64,000 bases of DNA, taken from positions 310,001 to 374,000 of the forward strand of contig NZ_JAIVAF010000001.1 in assembly GCF_020171805.1 (NCBI RefSeq), written 5' to 3'. Under the pieces are notes generated by a model that saw nothing but the letters and a program-made list of their open reading frames with translations, made no database searches and was not told the origin of the DNA. Each line of letters opens with the position of its first letter. Position 1 is the stretch's first letter. The stretch comes from Guptibacillus algicola (GTDB lineage: Bacteria; Bacillota; Bacilli; Bacillales; Guptibacillaceae). The position numbers were made by a program, and so were the translations under genes. Shown piece by piece: positions 43,524-52,513 of the stretch.

Positions 43524-44113
43524 CCCTCTCTCCCCCTTCGGATTTCAGTATAGTCTTCTTTTGTATTAACATTACTAAACAAATGTGATGACTCATTAAA
43601 CGCTACATATCGAGTGTTCAACTGTTCTAAAACATCCATAACACGCTTGCTACCAAGTTGTAGTTTCTGGTCGATCATCTCTTTACACGCATATCTGTAC
43701 ACTGCACATAACGGCTGAATGCGACCATTTGCTACTGGAATAATAGCATCCGCATTTGGATAACGCTCCGCTTCATCTAAAAGTTTAGAAAAGAGTTCAG
43801 CAGTTACAAGTGGCATATCGCAAGCAACGACAACGTAATTGGCTGCTTTCTTTGTATTCATCGCCGTCAACATCCCTGCTAATGGGCCGTTTCCAGACAA
43901 ATTCTGTTCATCCGTTATAACTTCTACTTTCTTAAGGATTTGGAACCTATTTATTAGCTCAGGCTTTGTCACGACAATGCTTTCGTTCACATGTAATTCT
44001 AGTTCATTCAATATCTTTGAATAGAAAGGAACACCTTCATAGTCTATGAACGCTTTATCACTACCAAACCTACGTGATGCTCCTCCGGCTAATAACACGC
44101 CACATATTCTCAT
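43520..44113 (-). CDS. mobA: Molybdenum cofactor guanylyltransferase MobA
   Basis: A 197-residue nucleotidyltransferase that adds GMP to molybdopterin. The N-terminal motif GVLLAGGASRRFGSDKA (4-20) and CDMPLV (about 98-103) and GPLAGML are characteristic. ATG 44113 is chosen since it overlaps the preceding stop (ATGA) and the AGGAGG lies 12 nt upstream; a TTG at 44122 is only 3 nt from it. Third gene of a four-gene coupled operon with fau, DUF92 and the ThiF-like gene. Confidence 0.9.
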   Translation of the reverse strand: MRICGVLLAGGASRRFGSDKAFIDYEGVPFYSKILNELELHVNESIVVTKPELINRFQILKKVEVITDEQNLSGNGPLAGMLTAMNTKKAANYVVVACDMPLVTAELFSKLLDEAERYPNADAIIPVANGRIQPLCAVYRYACKEMIDQKLQLGSKRVMDVLEQLNTRYVAFNESSHLFSNVNTKEDYTEIRRGREG

Positions 44114-44883
44114 AAAAACCAAACACCTCCTGCTAGACCTCCGCACACAGAAGAAATTATGTTTACAGCATCATTATTTATACCACGTACTCCTCGTGTT
44201 TGAATCGTTTTGTGACCACAATGATAGTGGTGTTCAGTTTTTATCTCGCAACGTTCACAGTAGAACTCTTCCTGGATTGTAGCACCGATGATTGTGTCTA
44301 ATAAGCAACCTAGTATTCCAGCGAATGTTGCGGCAAGGAATAGGGAAGAGGAAAATCCAAAAAGAAGAAAACCGACTCCCGATAATAATGAGGCTGCTAC
44401 GATCGAGGCTAGAAATCCTAGGATACTTACAGCTCCGGATGTTCCTCTAGGTACTAATTTAAGATTCAGAATATGAAATGGAGGTTTTTTTGAGAGCACA
44501 CCTATTTCTGAAGCCCATGTATCTGCGATCGATGTCGCTAGAGCAGAAATAAAAAAAGCTAACCACCATGTGGAAGGAAAAATCCCCATCATTAGTCCAG
44601 CAAATGCTGCAGCACCCCCGTTAGCGAAAACTTGAGCCTCGTCTCTCGCTGCTCCTTTTACCACAATTTGGTTGATAGTGTTTTTTCGTTCGCATTTGTA
44701 TTTGCTCCAACCTGTTGAAGTCACAAAAAATACGCCGAGGAGAACTAATCCTCTCCAGCCAAAACCAAACGCTACAGCTGTTCCTACAATAACCGAGGCT
44801 AAGGCACCCATTTTATTTAATGCATCCATTCTGAGCCCGAGTACCCCCGCGACAATACAAATGACAGAATAAAGGATAATCAT
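44110..44883 (-). CDS. DUF92 membrane protein
   Basis: A 257-residue integral membrane protein of DUF92 (TIGR00297). Six or seven hydrophobic segments and the family motif ATSIADTWASEIG (about 131-143) with GTSGAVS following. Plant VTE6 (phytyl-phosphate kinase) belongs to this family, and a CTP-dependent prenyl-phosphate kinase-like role is therefore possible. C-terminal CERCEIKTEHHYHCGHKT looks like a metal-binding site. Start and stop overlap both neighbours by 4 nt (ATGA), so it is translationally coupled to fau and mobA. Confidence 0.85.
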   Translation of the reverse strand: MIILYSVICIVAGVLGLRMDALNKMGALASVIVGTAVAFGFGWRGLVLLGVFFVTSTGWSKYKCERKNTINQIVVKGAARDEAQVFANGGAAAFAGLMMGIFPSTWWLAFFISALATSIADTWASEIGVLSKKPPFHILNLKLVPRGTSGAVSILGFLASIVAASLLSGVGFLLFGFSSSLFLAATFAGILGCLLDTIIGATIQEEFYCERCEIKTEHHYHCGHKTIQTRGVRGINNDAVNIISSVCGGLAGGVWFL

Positions 44884-45446
44884 GTGAAGGATAAGATCTT
44901 TTTATCAGTAATAAGAGCTCCAACGGGAAGGTCAAATGGCTCGACAGGTAATTCTTTGACTAATTGAATATCATAAGCTAAAGAAACTGTAGAGTTGTGA
45001 TAGTGCTGAAGAAACCTGTCATAATAGCCTCCTCCAAACCCAATACGATACCCTCTTTCATCAAACAACAGGCCAGGAACGATCAATAACTGAATCTCTT
45101 CTGGTGAGCATTCTTCAGTTACTTCTGGTTTTGGTTCTTGCAAGCCGAAATACACTGTTTCTAACTCATTCCAACTAGTTAAATAACGAAATGTCATTGT
45201 TTTATCTTCTGGATGGCATTTTGGTACAGCTACTTTTTTGCCAACTGACCAAGCATGCTCAATAATTTTCCTCGTGTCCACTTCATTTTTCATAGCAATG
45301 GTTAACCCAATCGTATTCGCACTCTTATAAGGCTCATATGTAAATAGTTGTTCTAAAAGCTGATGGTCGTATTTGCTCTTCTCATCCTCGGAAAGCTCCT
45401 TCAATCGATCCTTCATTTCTGTACGCCATTTATGTTTTGTTTGCAT
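44880..45446 (-). CDS. fau: 5-formyltetrahydrofolate cyclo-ligase
   Basis: A 188-residue cyclo-ligase (YqgN type) that converts 5-formyl-THF to 5,10-methenyl-THF with ATP. The signature RIGFGGGYYDRFLQ (about 132-145) binds ATP/phosphate; an N-terminal basic stretch (KHKWRTEMKDRL) is usual. Start ATG 45446 after AGAGGGACCA. First gene of the coupled operon. In B. subtilis yqgN follows rpmGA in the same way. It feeds the folate pool used by the glycine cleavage system. Confidence 0.93.
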   Translation of the reverse strand: MQTKHKWRTEMKDRLKELSEDEKSKYDHQLLEQLFTYEPYKSANTIGLTIAMKNEVDTRKIIEHAWSVGKKVAVPKCHPEDKTMTFRYLTSWNELETVYFGLQEPKPEVTEECSPEEIQLLIVPGLLFDERGYRIGFGGGYYDRFLQHYHNSTVSLAYDIQLVKELPVEPFDLPVGALITDKKILSFT

Positions 45447-45499
45447 TGGTCCCTCTCCCTTTTACGTGGTTACTATCAGTTTAAGGGAAAAATGACAAA

Positions 45500-45527
45500 T
45501 AAAAAAGCAGTAGGATAACCTACTGCT
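45500..45527 (-). terminator. Terminator of rpmG
   Basis: AGCAGTAGG / CCTACTGCT stem (45506-45514 and 45519-45527) with TTTTTT on the minus strand; the stem reaches the rpmG stop. Confidence 0.88.
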
Positions 45528-45676
45528 TACTTTGTTTCGCGATGTAACGTGTGTTTCTTTAGTCTTGGGCTATATTTTTTAAGTTCAAGACGATCTGGGT
45601 TTGTACGTTTGTTCTTAGTAGTAATGTAGTTACGATCGCCAGTTTCAGTGCAAGCCAATGTAATTTGTACGCGCAT
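45527..45676 (-). CDS. rpmG: 50S ribosomal protein L33, cysteine-poor form
   Basis: A 49-residue L33 ([20 protein letters not shown], ending HTLHRETK). Zinc-type L33 has two CxxC pairs; here only Cys9 remains ([12 protein letters not shown]), so it is a zinc-free C-minus form. Such paralogues often replace the zinc form when zinc is scarce. Start ATG 45676 is 6 nt behind GGAGGG. No Zur-type operator was seen upstream. It stands at the B. subtilis rpmGA locus next to fau. Confidence 0.92.
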   Translation of the reverse strand: MRVQITLACTETGDRNYITTKNKRTNPDRLELKKYSPRLKKHTLHRETK

Positions 45677-45763
45677 GAATATCCCTCCAAATCCTATCAA
45701 ACTGTTCATTTAACAACATACTTTATTATGATAACAAACAATTTCCGTTCTATCAAGTTGTTT

Positions 45764-47737
45764 TTAATGGTTAGATAGAGCTTTATATTTTTCAATATAA
45801 TCTTTAACAACATCAACATAAGTCGAGTGTGACCAGGTAAGTGGCGCGACCGAAAGTGGCTTTCCTGTATAAGGGTTTACTTGCTCAGGAAGAATTCCAC
45901 TTGAAAGGGAATGACGCTGTGCCCACTCGAGGTGTACCTTAGCTTTTGCTAGCTCTTCGATCGTTTTCGCTCGTGCGATCTTCCATTTCGCCATCCATAA
46001 TGTACAAATAATCCACGGGTTCCCTGGAACTTCTTCAACATTTTGTGATTGTTGAAAGTAATAATCGCTAACGTAACGCGCTATACCACCGACAGATGTT
46101 TTTACAGAAAGACGCTCTTCTATTAATTCCATTGTCTTGACCATCCTAGGATCATCAGGTGGTAGAACTCCAAAGGCAAAAAGCCCAAAGACACTGCTTT
46201 CGATCGTATAATCTTTTGTAATTTCTTCTGTTTCACTGTTTGTATAAATTCCTCTAATAAAACACGATCGATCCTGATCATAGAGGTGTTTTTCGATCCC
46301 TTTTTTTATTTTTTCAGCACCTGCAAAATAGCTTTCTGCACGATCATCTTCACCGAAAAGGGTTGCAAATGAGTGAGCTGCCATAAGACCGCCATACGTA
46401 GCAGCAGCTGTAAAACTAAACACCCCTAGACGCTCTTCCCATAAGTCATATGATGGGAAAGGTAAATCCAGAGAGTCATCCATGTAATCCAGTAAAAACC
46501 TCGCTCCAGGACGAATAAGGTATTTATAGAGCGATTGTGCAAATTCAATATCCCCTGTCGACTGATAATGTTCCCAGAATGCCCATAAGACTAGTGCTGT
46601 CTCATCTTCTTGAATAGGAAGTTGCGAAGAACCTGTTCGGTCGATATAAGGATGCCAACTTGAACCTACCGATCCATCAGGATTATATTTATGGTGAAGG
46701 TATCCTTCTACAGACAATAGTTCAGCGCAACATCGATAGAAGTTTGATACCATACCATGATAACCAGCCTTTGATAAAGAAGCGGCAACAAGTGCCCCAT
46801 CCCTTGGCCACATATAGCTATAATGGTCACGATTATAATGAAGGATATCTGAGTCATTGGCTGCAATGATTGTTCCATTCTGATTCGTTTGGGTTCGAAC
46901 GATCAAAAGGCTACGTTTATAGAGTGATAATAGCTCTGGACTTAAGTCAGATTCAGGAATAATCGATTTGTTTACCCACCTATTCCAATACATGCGAATT
47001 TTCTCGAGGGTTAGTCGGGTGCCAATCTCACTAACATACGCATGAAGATTGCTGACTTCTTCTTTTGTTCTTCCAACAGTCATCCAATAATACGCAGTAG
47101 TCTCAGCTTTCCCAGCAATTTTGGTTTCGAGAGAGAAGGTACTATCTACAGACCCTTGTGCAATGGGATTCACATGCAAGTGGCCATCCTCAGCATCTCG
47201 CCACGTACCTTCTGCTGCTTGGAATCGCTTCACGCCAGTTGTATATTGTTCGATCCCAGCGCCATCCACCTCTCCATTAAAAAGAAAATACCTATATCTT
47301 TTATAATGAATAATCGATTTTGTATCCGGACAATAATATGCGGTATCCCCCACTTCCGTTTCATAAATATTTAAATCTTGGTGGAAGAACAATCGGACTT
47401 CTTTGTTTTTCTCTTCTAGATTTTGAATCGTAATCTTCCGAATCATCAACATTTCTCGTTGGTGTACACCTTCTTCAAATATGAGCTTTAAACCAAGATG
47501 AGGGTGATAAGCTGTACTATACGTGACCAGCGTGTCTTCATCATAATTGGGGTTAATTTCCCATTCTGATGAGTGGAGCCAAGAAAATTTCCCATCAACC
47601 CAAACTCCAATTCTGTTCGCATGTCCTTGTACATGATTTTGCTGACCTACATAAGGGTAGAAAATATCTCGAATTTGCAAGAATTGATCCATGTTGATCA
47701 AGAGCTGCCCATTCCCAATCACTAAGTGTCTTGGCAT
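45764..47737 (-). CDS. Glycoside hydrolase family 15 protein (glucoamylase-like)
   Basis: A 657-residue GH15 enzyme with an N-terminal beta-sandwich domain (about 1-265) and an (alpha/alpha)6 barrel. The substrate-binding HYNRDHYSYMWPRDGALVA and two catalytic acids are visible: Glu in YDLWEERLG (general acid, about 432) and Glu in GILPEQVNPYTG (base, about 626). No signal peptide, so it acts in the cytosol on short glucans or trehalose-type sugars; the exact substrate is unknown. Start ATG 47737 behind GAGGAGGGACGAG. It splits the rpmG and phoU neighbourhoods of B. subtilis. Confidence 0.9.
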   Translation of the reverse strand: MPRHLVIGNGQLLINMDQFLQIRDIFYPYVGQQNHVQGHANRIGVWVDGKFSWLHSSEWEINPNYDEDTLVTYSTAYHPHLGLKLIFEEGVHQREMLMIRKITIQNLEEKNKEVRLFFHQDLNIYETEVGDTAYYCPDTKSIIHYKRYRYFLFNGEVDGAGIEQYTTGVKRFQAAEGTWRDAEDGHLHVNPIAQGSVDSTFSLETKIAGKAETTAYYWMTVGRTKEEVSNLHAYVSEIGTRLTLEKIRMYWNRWVNKSIIPESDLSPELLSLYKRSLLIVRTQTNQNGTIIAANDSDILHYNRDHYSYMWPRDGALVAASLSKAGYHGMVSNFYRCCAELLSVEGYLHHKYNPDGSVGSSWHPYIDRTGSSQLPIQEDETALVLWAFWEHYQSTGDIEFAQSLYKYLIRPGARFLLDYMDDSLDLPFPSYDLWEERLGVFSFTAAATYGGLMAAHSFATLFGEDDRAESYFAGAEKIKKGIEKHLYDQDRSCFIRGIYTNSETEEITKDYTIESSVFGLFAFGVLPPDDPRMVKTMELIEERLSVKTSVGGIARYVSDYYFQQSQNVEEVPGNPWIICTLWMAKWKIARAKTIEELAKAKVHLEWAQRHSLSSGILPEQVNPYTGKPLSVAPLTWSHSTYVDVVKDYIEKYKALSNH

Positions 47738-47818
47738 CTCGTCCCTCCTCGTCCACCATCTAGTTTAGTGTATTTCATAAAGAGTCGAGAGATTACTAGA
47801 GGAAGGAAGAAAGAATCA

Positions 47819-47854
47819 CAAAAAAATCCACCTCCTCTAAAGGCAGGTGGATTT
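47819..47854 (-). terminator. Terminator of the pst-phoU operon
   Basis: AAATCCACCT / AGGTGGATTT stem (47854-47845 and 47833-47824) then a T run on the minus strand, 5 nt after the phoU stop. Confidence 0.85.
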
Positions 47855-47858
47855 CTTA

Positions 47859-48518
47859 TTATGAGTTCAAGTCGTATCGTTTACCTTTCACAACGTAAAT
47901 GACACTTTCTGAAATGTTCGTACAGTGATCACCGATTCTTTCAATGTAACGACAGATGAATGCTAATTGCTGGATTTGACTGATGCTATCAGGGTATTTA
48001 GTCATAAGCTCTAGTAGCTCTTTTACTAAGCGTCCATACATATTATCGATTTCGTCATCAGCATCCGCTACATCTTTCGCTTGATTCACATCTTCTTCAT
48101 AGAAAGAAGACAACACTTCTCTTAGCATGTTGTTTGCTTTTTCAGCAAGAGCAGGTATTTCCTCAATTGGTTTTACGAAAGGTTTATCGCCGATTCGGAT
48201 GATCGACTTTGCGATGTTAACAGCCAAATCACCTACTCGTTCTACATCAGTAGAAATCTTTAGCGCGGAAATTAAACGACGTAAATCTGAAGCAAGAGGT
48301 TGCTCTTTTGCAATAAGCCAGATTACTTTTTCGTTAATCTCTTCTTCTAGCTCATTAATTTTGTGATCATTATCGATGATTTCAAGAGCTTTCTCTACAT
48401 CTTGATTTTTCAATGCTTTTATCGAATCATCAACAGCGAGCTGAGCAAGAGAACCTAGCTCTAAAAGTTGAGCTTTGATTTCATCTAGTTGTTCTTGAAA
48501 ATTTTCTCTAACTACCAT
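47859..48518 (-). CDS. phoU: Phosphate-signalling protein PhoU
   Basis: A 219-residue PhoU with two three-helix repeats, each holding the E/DxxxD-type metal motif (DVERVGDLAVNIA near 93 and YIERIGDHCTNISE near 193). It tunes Pst activity and phosphate signalling. Last gene of the pst operon; 21 nt after pstB. B. subtilis lacks phoU in its pst operon, whereas many other Bacillaceae have it. Start ATG 48518 behind GGGGGTGAC. Confidence 0.93.
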   Translation of the reverse strand: MVVRENFQEQLDEIKAQLLELGSLAQLAVDDSIKALKNQDVEKALEIIDNDHKINELEEEINEKVIWLIAKEQPLASDLRRLISALKISTDVERVGDLAVNIAKSIIRIGDKPFVKPIEEIPALAEKANNMLREVLSSFYEEDVNQAKDVADADDEIDNMYGRLVKELLELMTKYPDSISQIQQLAFICRYIERIGDHCTNISESVIYVVKGKRYDLNS

Positions 48519-48539
48519 ATACAGTCACCCCCGAAATTT

Positions 48540-49364
48540 TTAACCGAAACGGCCAGTAATATAGTCTTCTGTGCGCTTATCTGATGGATTAGAAAACAGT
48601 TTGTTCGTGTCAGAAAACTCAACCACTTCACCGTTAAGGAAGAACGCAGTTTTGTCAGAGATTCGAGCTGCCTGCTGCATGTTATGCGTAACGATGATGA
48701 TACTGAATTCTTTCTTCAATTCCTGAACAAGTTCCTCAACTTTTAGTGTGGAAATAGGGTCAAGAGCGGATGTTGGCTCATCCATCAAGATTACGTCTGG
48801 TTCGATCGCAAGACAACGCGCGATACAAAGACGCTGTTGTTGTCCTCCAGATAGACCGTACGCATTCTCATTTAATCGATCCTTTACTTCTTCCCATAGA
48901 GCTGCACCTTTTAAGCTTTTCTCTACGATTTCATCAAGTACTTTTTTATTCTTAATTCCGTGAATCTTCGGCCCATAAACCACGTTCTCATAAATGGATT
49001 TTGGAAATGGGTTTGGCTTTTGAAAAACCATTCCCACTTTTGTACGAAGATCTTCTACTTTATATTTATTATCAAAAATGTTGTTGTCTCGGTATTTGAT
49101 GTCACCAGACATCTTCACGATTGGAACCATTTCTACCATACGGTTAAGTGCTTTAATGAAGGTTGATTTACCGCAACCAGATGGTCCGATAATTGCTGTA
49201 ACCTGGTGTTCTGGAATATCAAAGCTAATATCAGTTAACGCCTGGTCTTTTCCATACCAAAGGTTAAAGTTCTCAATGCTATATACAGGCTGACCATCTT
49301 TTTTCTGTTCTACTTCCTTGCGAGGAGCTTTTTGGACCTTTTTTTCATCCATAATCGTTTTCAT
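48540..49364 (-). CDS. pstB: Phosphate ABC transporter ATP-binding protein
   Basis: A 274-residue ATPase of the high-affinity phosphate importer. Walker [10 protein letters not shown] (about 54-62), [13 protein letters not shown] signature, Walker [13 protein letters not shown], and [14 protein letters not shown] basic N-terminal extension (about 1-25, [15 protein letters not shown]) precedes the core. Start ATG 49364; AAAGGGG lies 11 nt upstream, and the ATG at 49352 is an alternative. Only one pstB copy, while B. subtilis has two. Confidence 0.95.
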   Translation of the reverse strand: MKTIMDEKKVQKAPRKEVEQKKDGQPVYSIENFNLWYGKDQALTDISFDIPEHQVTAIIGPSGCGKSTFIKALNRMVEMVPIVKMSGDIKYRDNNIFDNKYKVEDLRTKVGMVFQKPNPFPKSIYENVVYGPKIHGIKNKKVLDEIVEKSLKGAALWEEVKDRLNENAYGLSGGQQQRLCIARCLAIEPDVILMDEPTSALDPISTLKVEELVQELKKEFSIIIVTHNMQQAARISDKTAFFLNGEVVEFSDTNKLFSNPSDKRTEDYITGRFG

Positions 49365-49409
49365 GATACTATTCCCCTTTTCATGTTGATGATTAGAGCA
49401 TGACTTCTC

Positions 49410-50288
49410 TTATAATCGTTTTGAAAATTTATTACGAATTAACACAGCAATTGAATTCATGATCAATAGCATAACAAGTAGCACAATGATTCCTGCAGCT
49501 GCTACATCGTGGAATTCAGTCTGTGGACGACTTGTCCAGTTAAAAATCTGAATTGGCATAACCGTAAACCCAGATAGAAGGTTTTCAGGTAGATAAGCAA
49601 CGAACGTAAGTGCACCGATCATAAGCAATGGGGCTGTTTCCCCAATTGCTCTCGATAGTGCCAATATTCCACCTGTCAAGATCCCAGGAATGGATGCAGG
49701 CAATACGACTCTTCGAATGGTTTGCCACTTCGTTGCTCCCATAGCGAAGGAAGCTTCTCTTAACTCCTTTGGTACAGAACGAATTGCTTCTTGTGCTGCT
49801 ACCACGATAATAGGTAGAATCAATAAGCTCATCGTTAACCCACCTGCAAGTACACTGCGGCCCATCTCAAGCATACGAACAAAAACAGTAAGACCGAGCA
49901 AACCAAATACAATGGAAGGAACACCTGCTAAGTTTGAGATGTTCAACTGAATAAAGGTAGTAAACCGATTCTTCTTTGCGTATTCTTCAAGATAAATCGC
50001 TGTCCCAACTCCAATGATTAATGAAACGGGCGCAATTACTGCCATCACCCATAAAGAACCGAAAAAGGCAGCCTTTATCCCAGCTTTTTCAGGGAATCGT
50101 GATGCGAAGTTTTGGAAGAATTGTAAATCTAAATAACCAATTCCTTGAGTGAATATCCGATATAAAAGGATAACTAAAACAACGAGTGCAAAAAGAGTAG
50201 CCCCAAAAAAGACCCCTTTTAGAATGTTGTTCTTTGTTAACCTCGATTGCATATTTTTTTTAACTTTTGCCTGATCGATTAATTGCAT
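49410..50288 (-). CDS. pstA: Phosphate ABC transporter permease PstA
   Basis: A 292-residue permease with six helices (about 22-46, 70-96, 108-128, 135-157, 204-222, 262-284) and the EAA-type loop SFAMGATKWQTIRRVVLPAS. Start ATG 50288 overlaps the pstC stop by one base, so the two permease subunits are co-translated. Part of the Pho-box controlled operon. Confidence 0.95.
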   Translation of the reverse strand: MQLIDQAKVKKNMQSRLTKNNILKGVFFGATLFALVVLVILLYRIFTQGIGYLDLQFFQNFASRFPEKAGIKAAFFGSLWVMAVIAPVSLIIGVGTAIYLEEYAKKNRFTTFIQLNISNLAGVPSIVFGLLGLTVFVRMLEMGRSVLAGGLTMSLLILPIIVVAAQEAIRSVPKELREASFAMGATKWQTIRRVVLPASIPGILTGGILALSRAIGETAPLLMIGALTFVAYLPENLLSGFTVMPIQIFNWTSRPQTEFHDVAAAGIIVLLVMLLIMNSIAVLIRNKFSKRL

Positions 50289-51220
50289 TAGTATTCCTCC
50301 CTAAATCTACGAGAAATATATTGAGCGATGAGGTTCATGATTAGGGTGAATAAGAACAGCGTCATCCCTACTGCATAGATACTATAGTAGATCGTTGTAC
50401 CAAATCCTGCATCTCCAAGACTAACTTGAACGATATATGAAGTCATTGTTTGAATTGACTCAGTAACATCCATTGTCAGTTTCGGAGTAGCACCACCCGC
50501 TACCGTTACAATCATTGTTTCACCGATTGCACGTGAAATGGCTAACACGAATGAAGCGATAATCCCAGACAATGCTGCAGGTAGAACGACTTTCACTGCA
50601 ACTTCAAAACGTGTTGCACCTAGTCCGAGAGCACCCTCTCTAATTGCATTTGGTACTGAACTCATAGCATCTTCAGAAAGCGAAGCGACCATTGGTATAA
50701 TCATGATACCCACTACAATACCAGGGCTTAGTGCATTGAACACAGGGAGACTCGGAATAACATTTTGCAATACAGGTGTCACAAAAGTTAAAGCAAAGAA
50801 TCCATAAACGATCGTTGGGATTCCCGCTAATACTTCTAGAATCGGTTTAATAAATCGTCTTACACGATCAGTTGCATATTCACTCAAATAAATGGCAGCA
50901 GCTAATCCAAATGGAATAGCAACCAACATAGCAATTCCAGTTATCATAAGTGTACCTGAGATAAGTGGCCAAATACCGTAATCAGGATCACCTTCAAAGA
51001 ACGGATACCAATCTTTGTTTGTAAAGAATTCTATAATAGAAACCCGATTAAAGAACGTGAAGGTTTCTACAATCAACGTAAAGACAATCCCTAACGTAGT
51101 AAGTACTGAAAGGATTGCACATAAAAGTAATAATCCTGGAACTAGTTTCTCCATGAAATTTAGACGAGTTTTTTGCTTTTCTTTTTTATCTTTTATCATC
51201 TGACGAATAGATCTTTCCAT
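50288..51220 (-). CDS. pstC: Phosphate ABC transporter permease PstC
   Basis: A 310-residue permease; long basic N-terminal tail (about 1-25) then six helices with the loop ALGLGATRFEVAVKVVLPAAL. Start ATG 51220 is 7 nt behind GGGGGAG; the GTG 18 nt upstream overlaps the site. It lies 84 nt after pstS, a gap that shows no clear terminator, so read-through at lower level is possible. Confidence 0.95.
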   Translation of the reverse strand: MERSIRQMIKDKKEKQKTRLNFMEKLVPGLLLLCAILSVLTTLGIVFTLIVETFTFFNRVSIIEFFTNKDWYPFFEGDPDYGIWPLISGTLMITGIAMLVAIPFGLAAAIYLSEYATDRVRRFIKPILEVLAGIPTIVYGFFALTFVTPVLQNVIPSLPVFNALSPGIVVGIMIIPMVASLSEDAMSSVPNAIREGALGLGATRFEVAVKVVLPAALSGIIASFVLAISRAIGETMIVTVAGGATPKLTMDVTESIQTMTSYIVQVSLGDAGFGTTIYYSIYAVGMTLFLFTLIMNLIAQYISRRFREEY

Positions 51221-51304
51221 TCTAATACTCCCCCTCACACAAGAGCAAAACAGGTTAAAGTGAGGAGCTTTTACTCCTCACTACACCCGTTTTAATTTAA
51301 TTCA

Positions 51305-52252
51305 TTACTTTCCTGCAATTTCATCTAGCTTTTCAAGTGCTTCTGTATACTTTTCTTCAGGAAGTGCTACGTAACCAACAGCATCTGCCATCGCACCAGC
51401 ATTTTCAAGTGCATACTTACTAAAGTCATACACTGCAGCGTCGTCTTTTACAGCAGAGTGCTTAACATAGTTGTATAGCGGACGAGAAAGTGGCTCGTAA
51501 GTTCCGTCTTGAATAGTTTCAGCACTAGGCTCGATTGCTTCGCCTTCGCCGTTTACAATTGGTACAACATTAAGGTTTTCTTTGTTTTCAAGATAGTAAG
51601 CATATCCGAAGAAAGCCATACCATTTTTAGAACCTGTAACGCCGTTTACAAGAACGTTATCGTCTTCAGAAAGTGTAGCTTCTTTATTCATTTGTTCTTC
51701 TTCTAGAACAACTTCATTGAAATAATCATAAGTACCAGAGTCAGTTCCTGGGCTATATAGCTTGATTTCTTCTTCAGGCCATTCAGAGTTAATGTCACTC
51801 CACATTGTAGCTTTACCAGTCCATACTTGCTTAAGTTGATCGATTGTCATCTTGTCTACCCAGTCGTTTTCTGAGTTTACTACGATTGTAAGACCATCTT
51901 TAGCAACTTCGAATTCAGTGTAGTCAATACCAGCTTCTTCTAGCGCTGAAACTTCTTCTTCCTTAATCGGACGAGAAGCGTTACTCATGTCAGTTTCACC
52001 GTTAGAGAACTTTTCAAATCCTCCGCCAGAACCGGAAACACCAACACTTACTTTTACTTTAGGTTGAACAGCAGCGTATTCTTCAGCAAGAGCTTCAAAA
52101 ATCGGGAATACTGTGGAAGAACCGTCTACCATAACATCTCCAGATAATTCTTCTCCGTTACCAGACTCACCGCCTGTATTGTTTCCACAAGCTGCAGCCA
52201 ATACCAATACGAATGACATTACTAGCATTAATGCGATGTTTTTAAACTTCAT
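51305..52252 (-). CDS. pstS: Phosphate-binding lipoprotein PstS
   Basis: A 315-residue lipoprotein. Signal peptide with lipobox LAAAC (Cys22), then a Gly/Asn/Glu spacer and the phosphate-binding fold with DGSSTVFPI (about 42-50), GVSGSGGGFEKF and DSGTYDYF. It catches phosphate outside the membrane for PstCAB. First gene of the operon, behind the four-repeat Pho box. Start ATG 52252 follows GGGGGAAAGAGCAC. Confidence 0.96.
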   Translation of the reverse strand: MKFKNIALMLVMSFVLVLAAACGNNTGGESGNGEELSGDVMVDGSSTVFPIFEALAEEYAAVQPKVKVSVGVSGSGGGFEKFSNGETDMSNASRPIKEEEVSALEEAGIDYTEFEVAKDGLTIVVNSENDWVDKMTIDQLKQVWTGKATMWSDINSEWPEEEIKLYSPGTDSGTYDYFNEVVLEEEQMNKEATLSEDDNVLVNGVTGSKNGMAFFGYAYYLENKENLNVVPIVNGEGEAIEPSAETIQDGTYEPLSRPLYNYVKHSAVKDDAAVYDFSKYALENAGAMADAVGYVALPEEKYTEALEKLDEIAGK

Positions 52253-52342
52253 GTGCTCTTTCCCCCTAAATGGATGTGTTTTTTATGGGTCATTAGGACT
52301 CCTACTGACCTCTCAACCACAATTACAAGAATACAGCTTGAT

Positions 52343-52381
52343 TATTAATGACATATAAACCGATTGTAAAGATAGTGTAAA
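52343..52381 (-). promoter_or_regulatory. Pho box (PhoP binding repeats) of the pst operon
   Basis: Four hexamers in exact 11-bp steps on the minus strand: TTTACA (52381-52376), TTTACA (52370-52365), TTTATA (52359-52354), TTAATA (52348-52343). They match the PhoP consensus TT(A/T/C)A(C/T)A with 5-bp gaps. A -10-like TATTCT lies at 52333-52328, 9 nt downstream, the usual arrangement for PhoP-activated promoters. Confidence 0.92.
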
Positions 52382-52478
52382 TAATCCGTGTAGAAAAGCT
52401 GTTTTTTGTGCATGTTTTTGAGAATCATTGTCGAAAATACATGATTCTCGACTAGATTATCACTTACTTTACCCAATC

Positions 52479-52510
52479 AAAAAAATAAAAACCGCATCTC
52501 TGCGGTTTTT
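52479..52510 (-). terminator. Terminator of pbpA
   Basis: AAAAACCGCA / TGCGGTTTTT stem with a 4-nt loop and a long A/T tract on both sides, directly after the pbpA stop. Confidence 0.88.
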
Positions 52511-52513
52511 ATT

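Noticed and set aside
45677-45763. Zur operator upstream of the L33 gene
   Set aside because: A C-minus L33 suggests it, but no match to the Bacillus Zur palindrome is visible.
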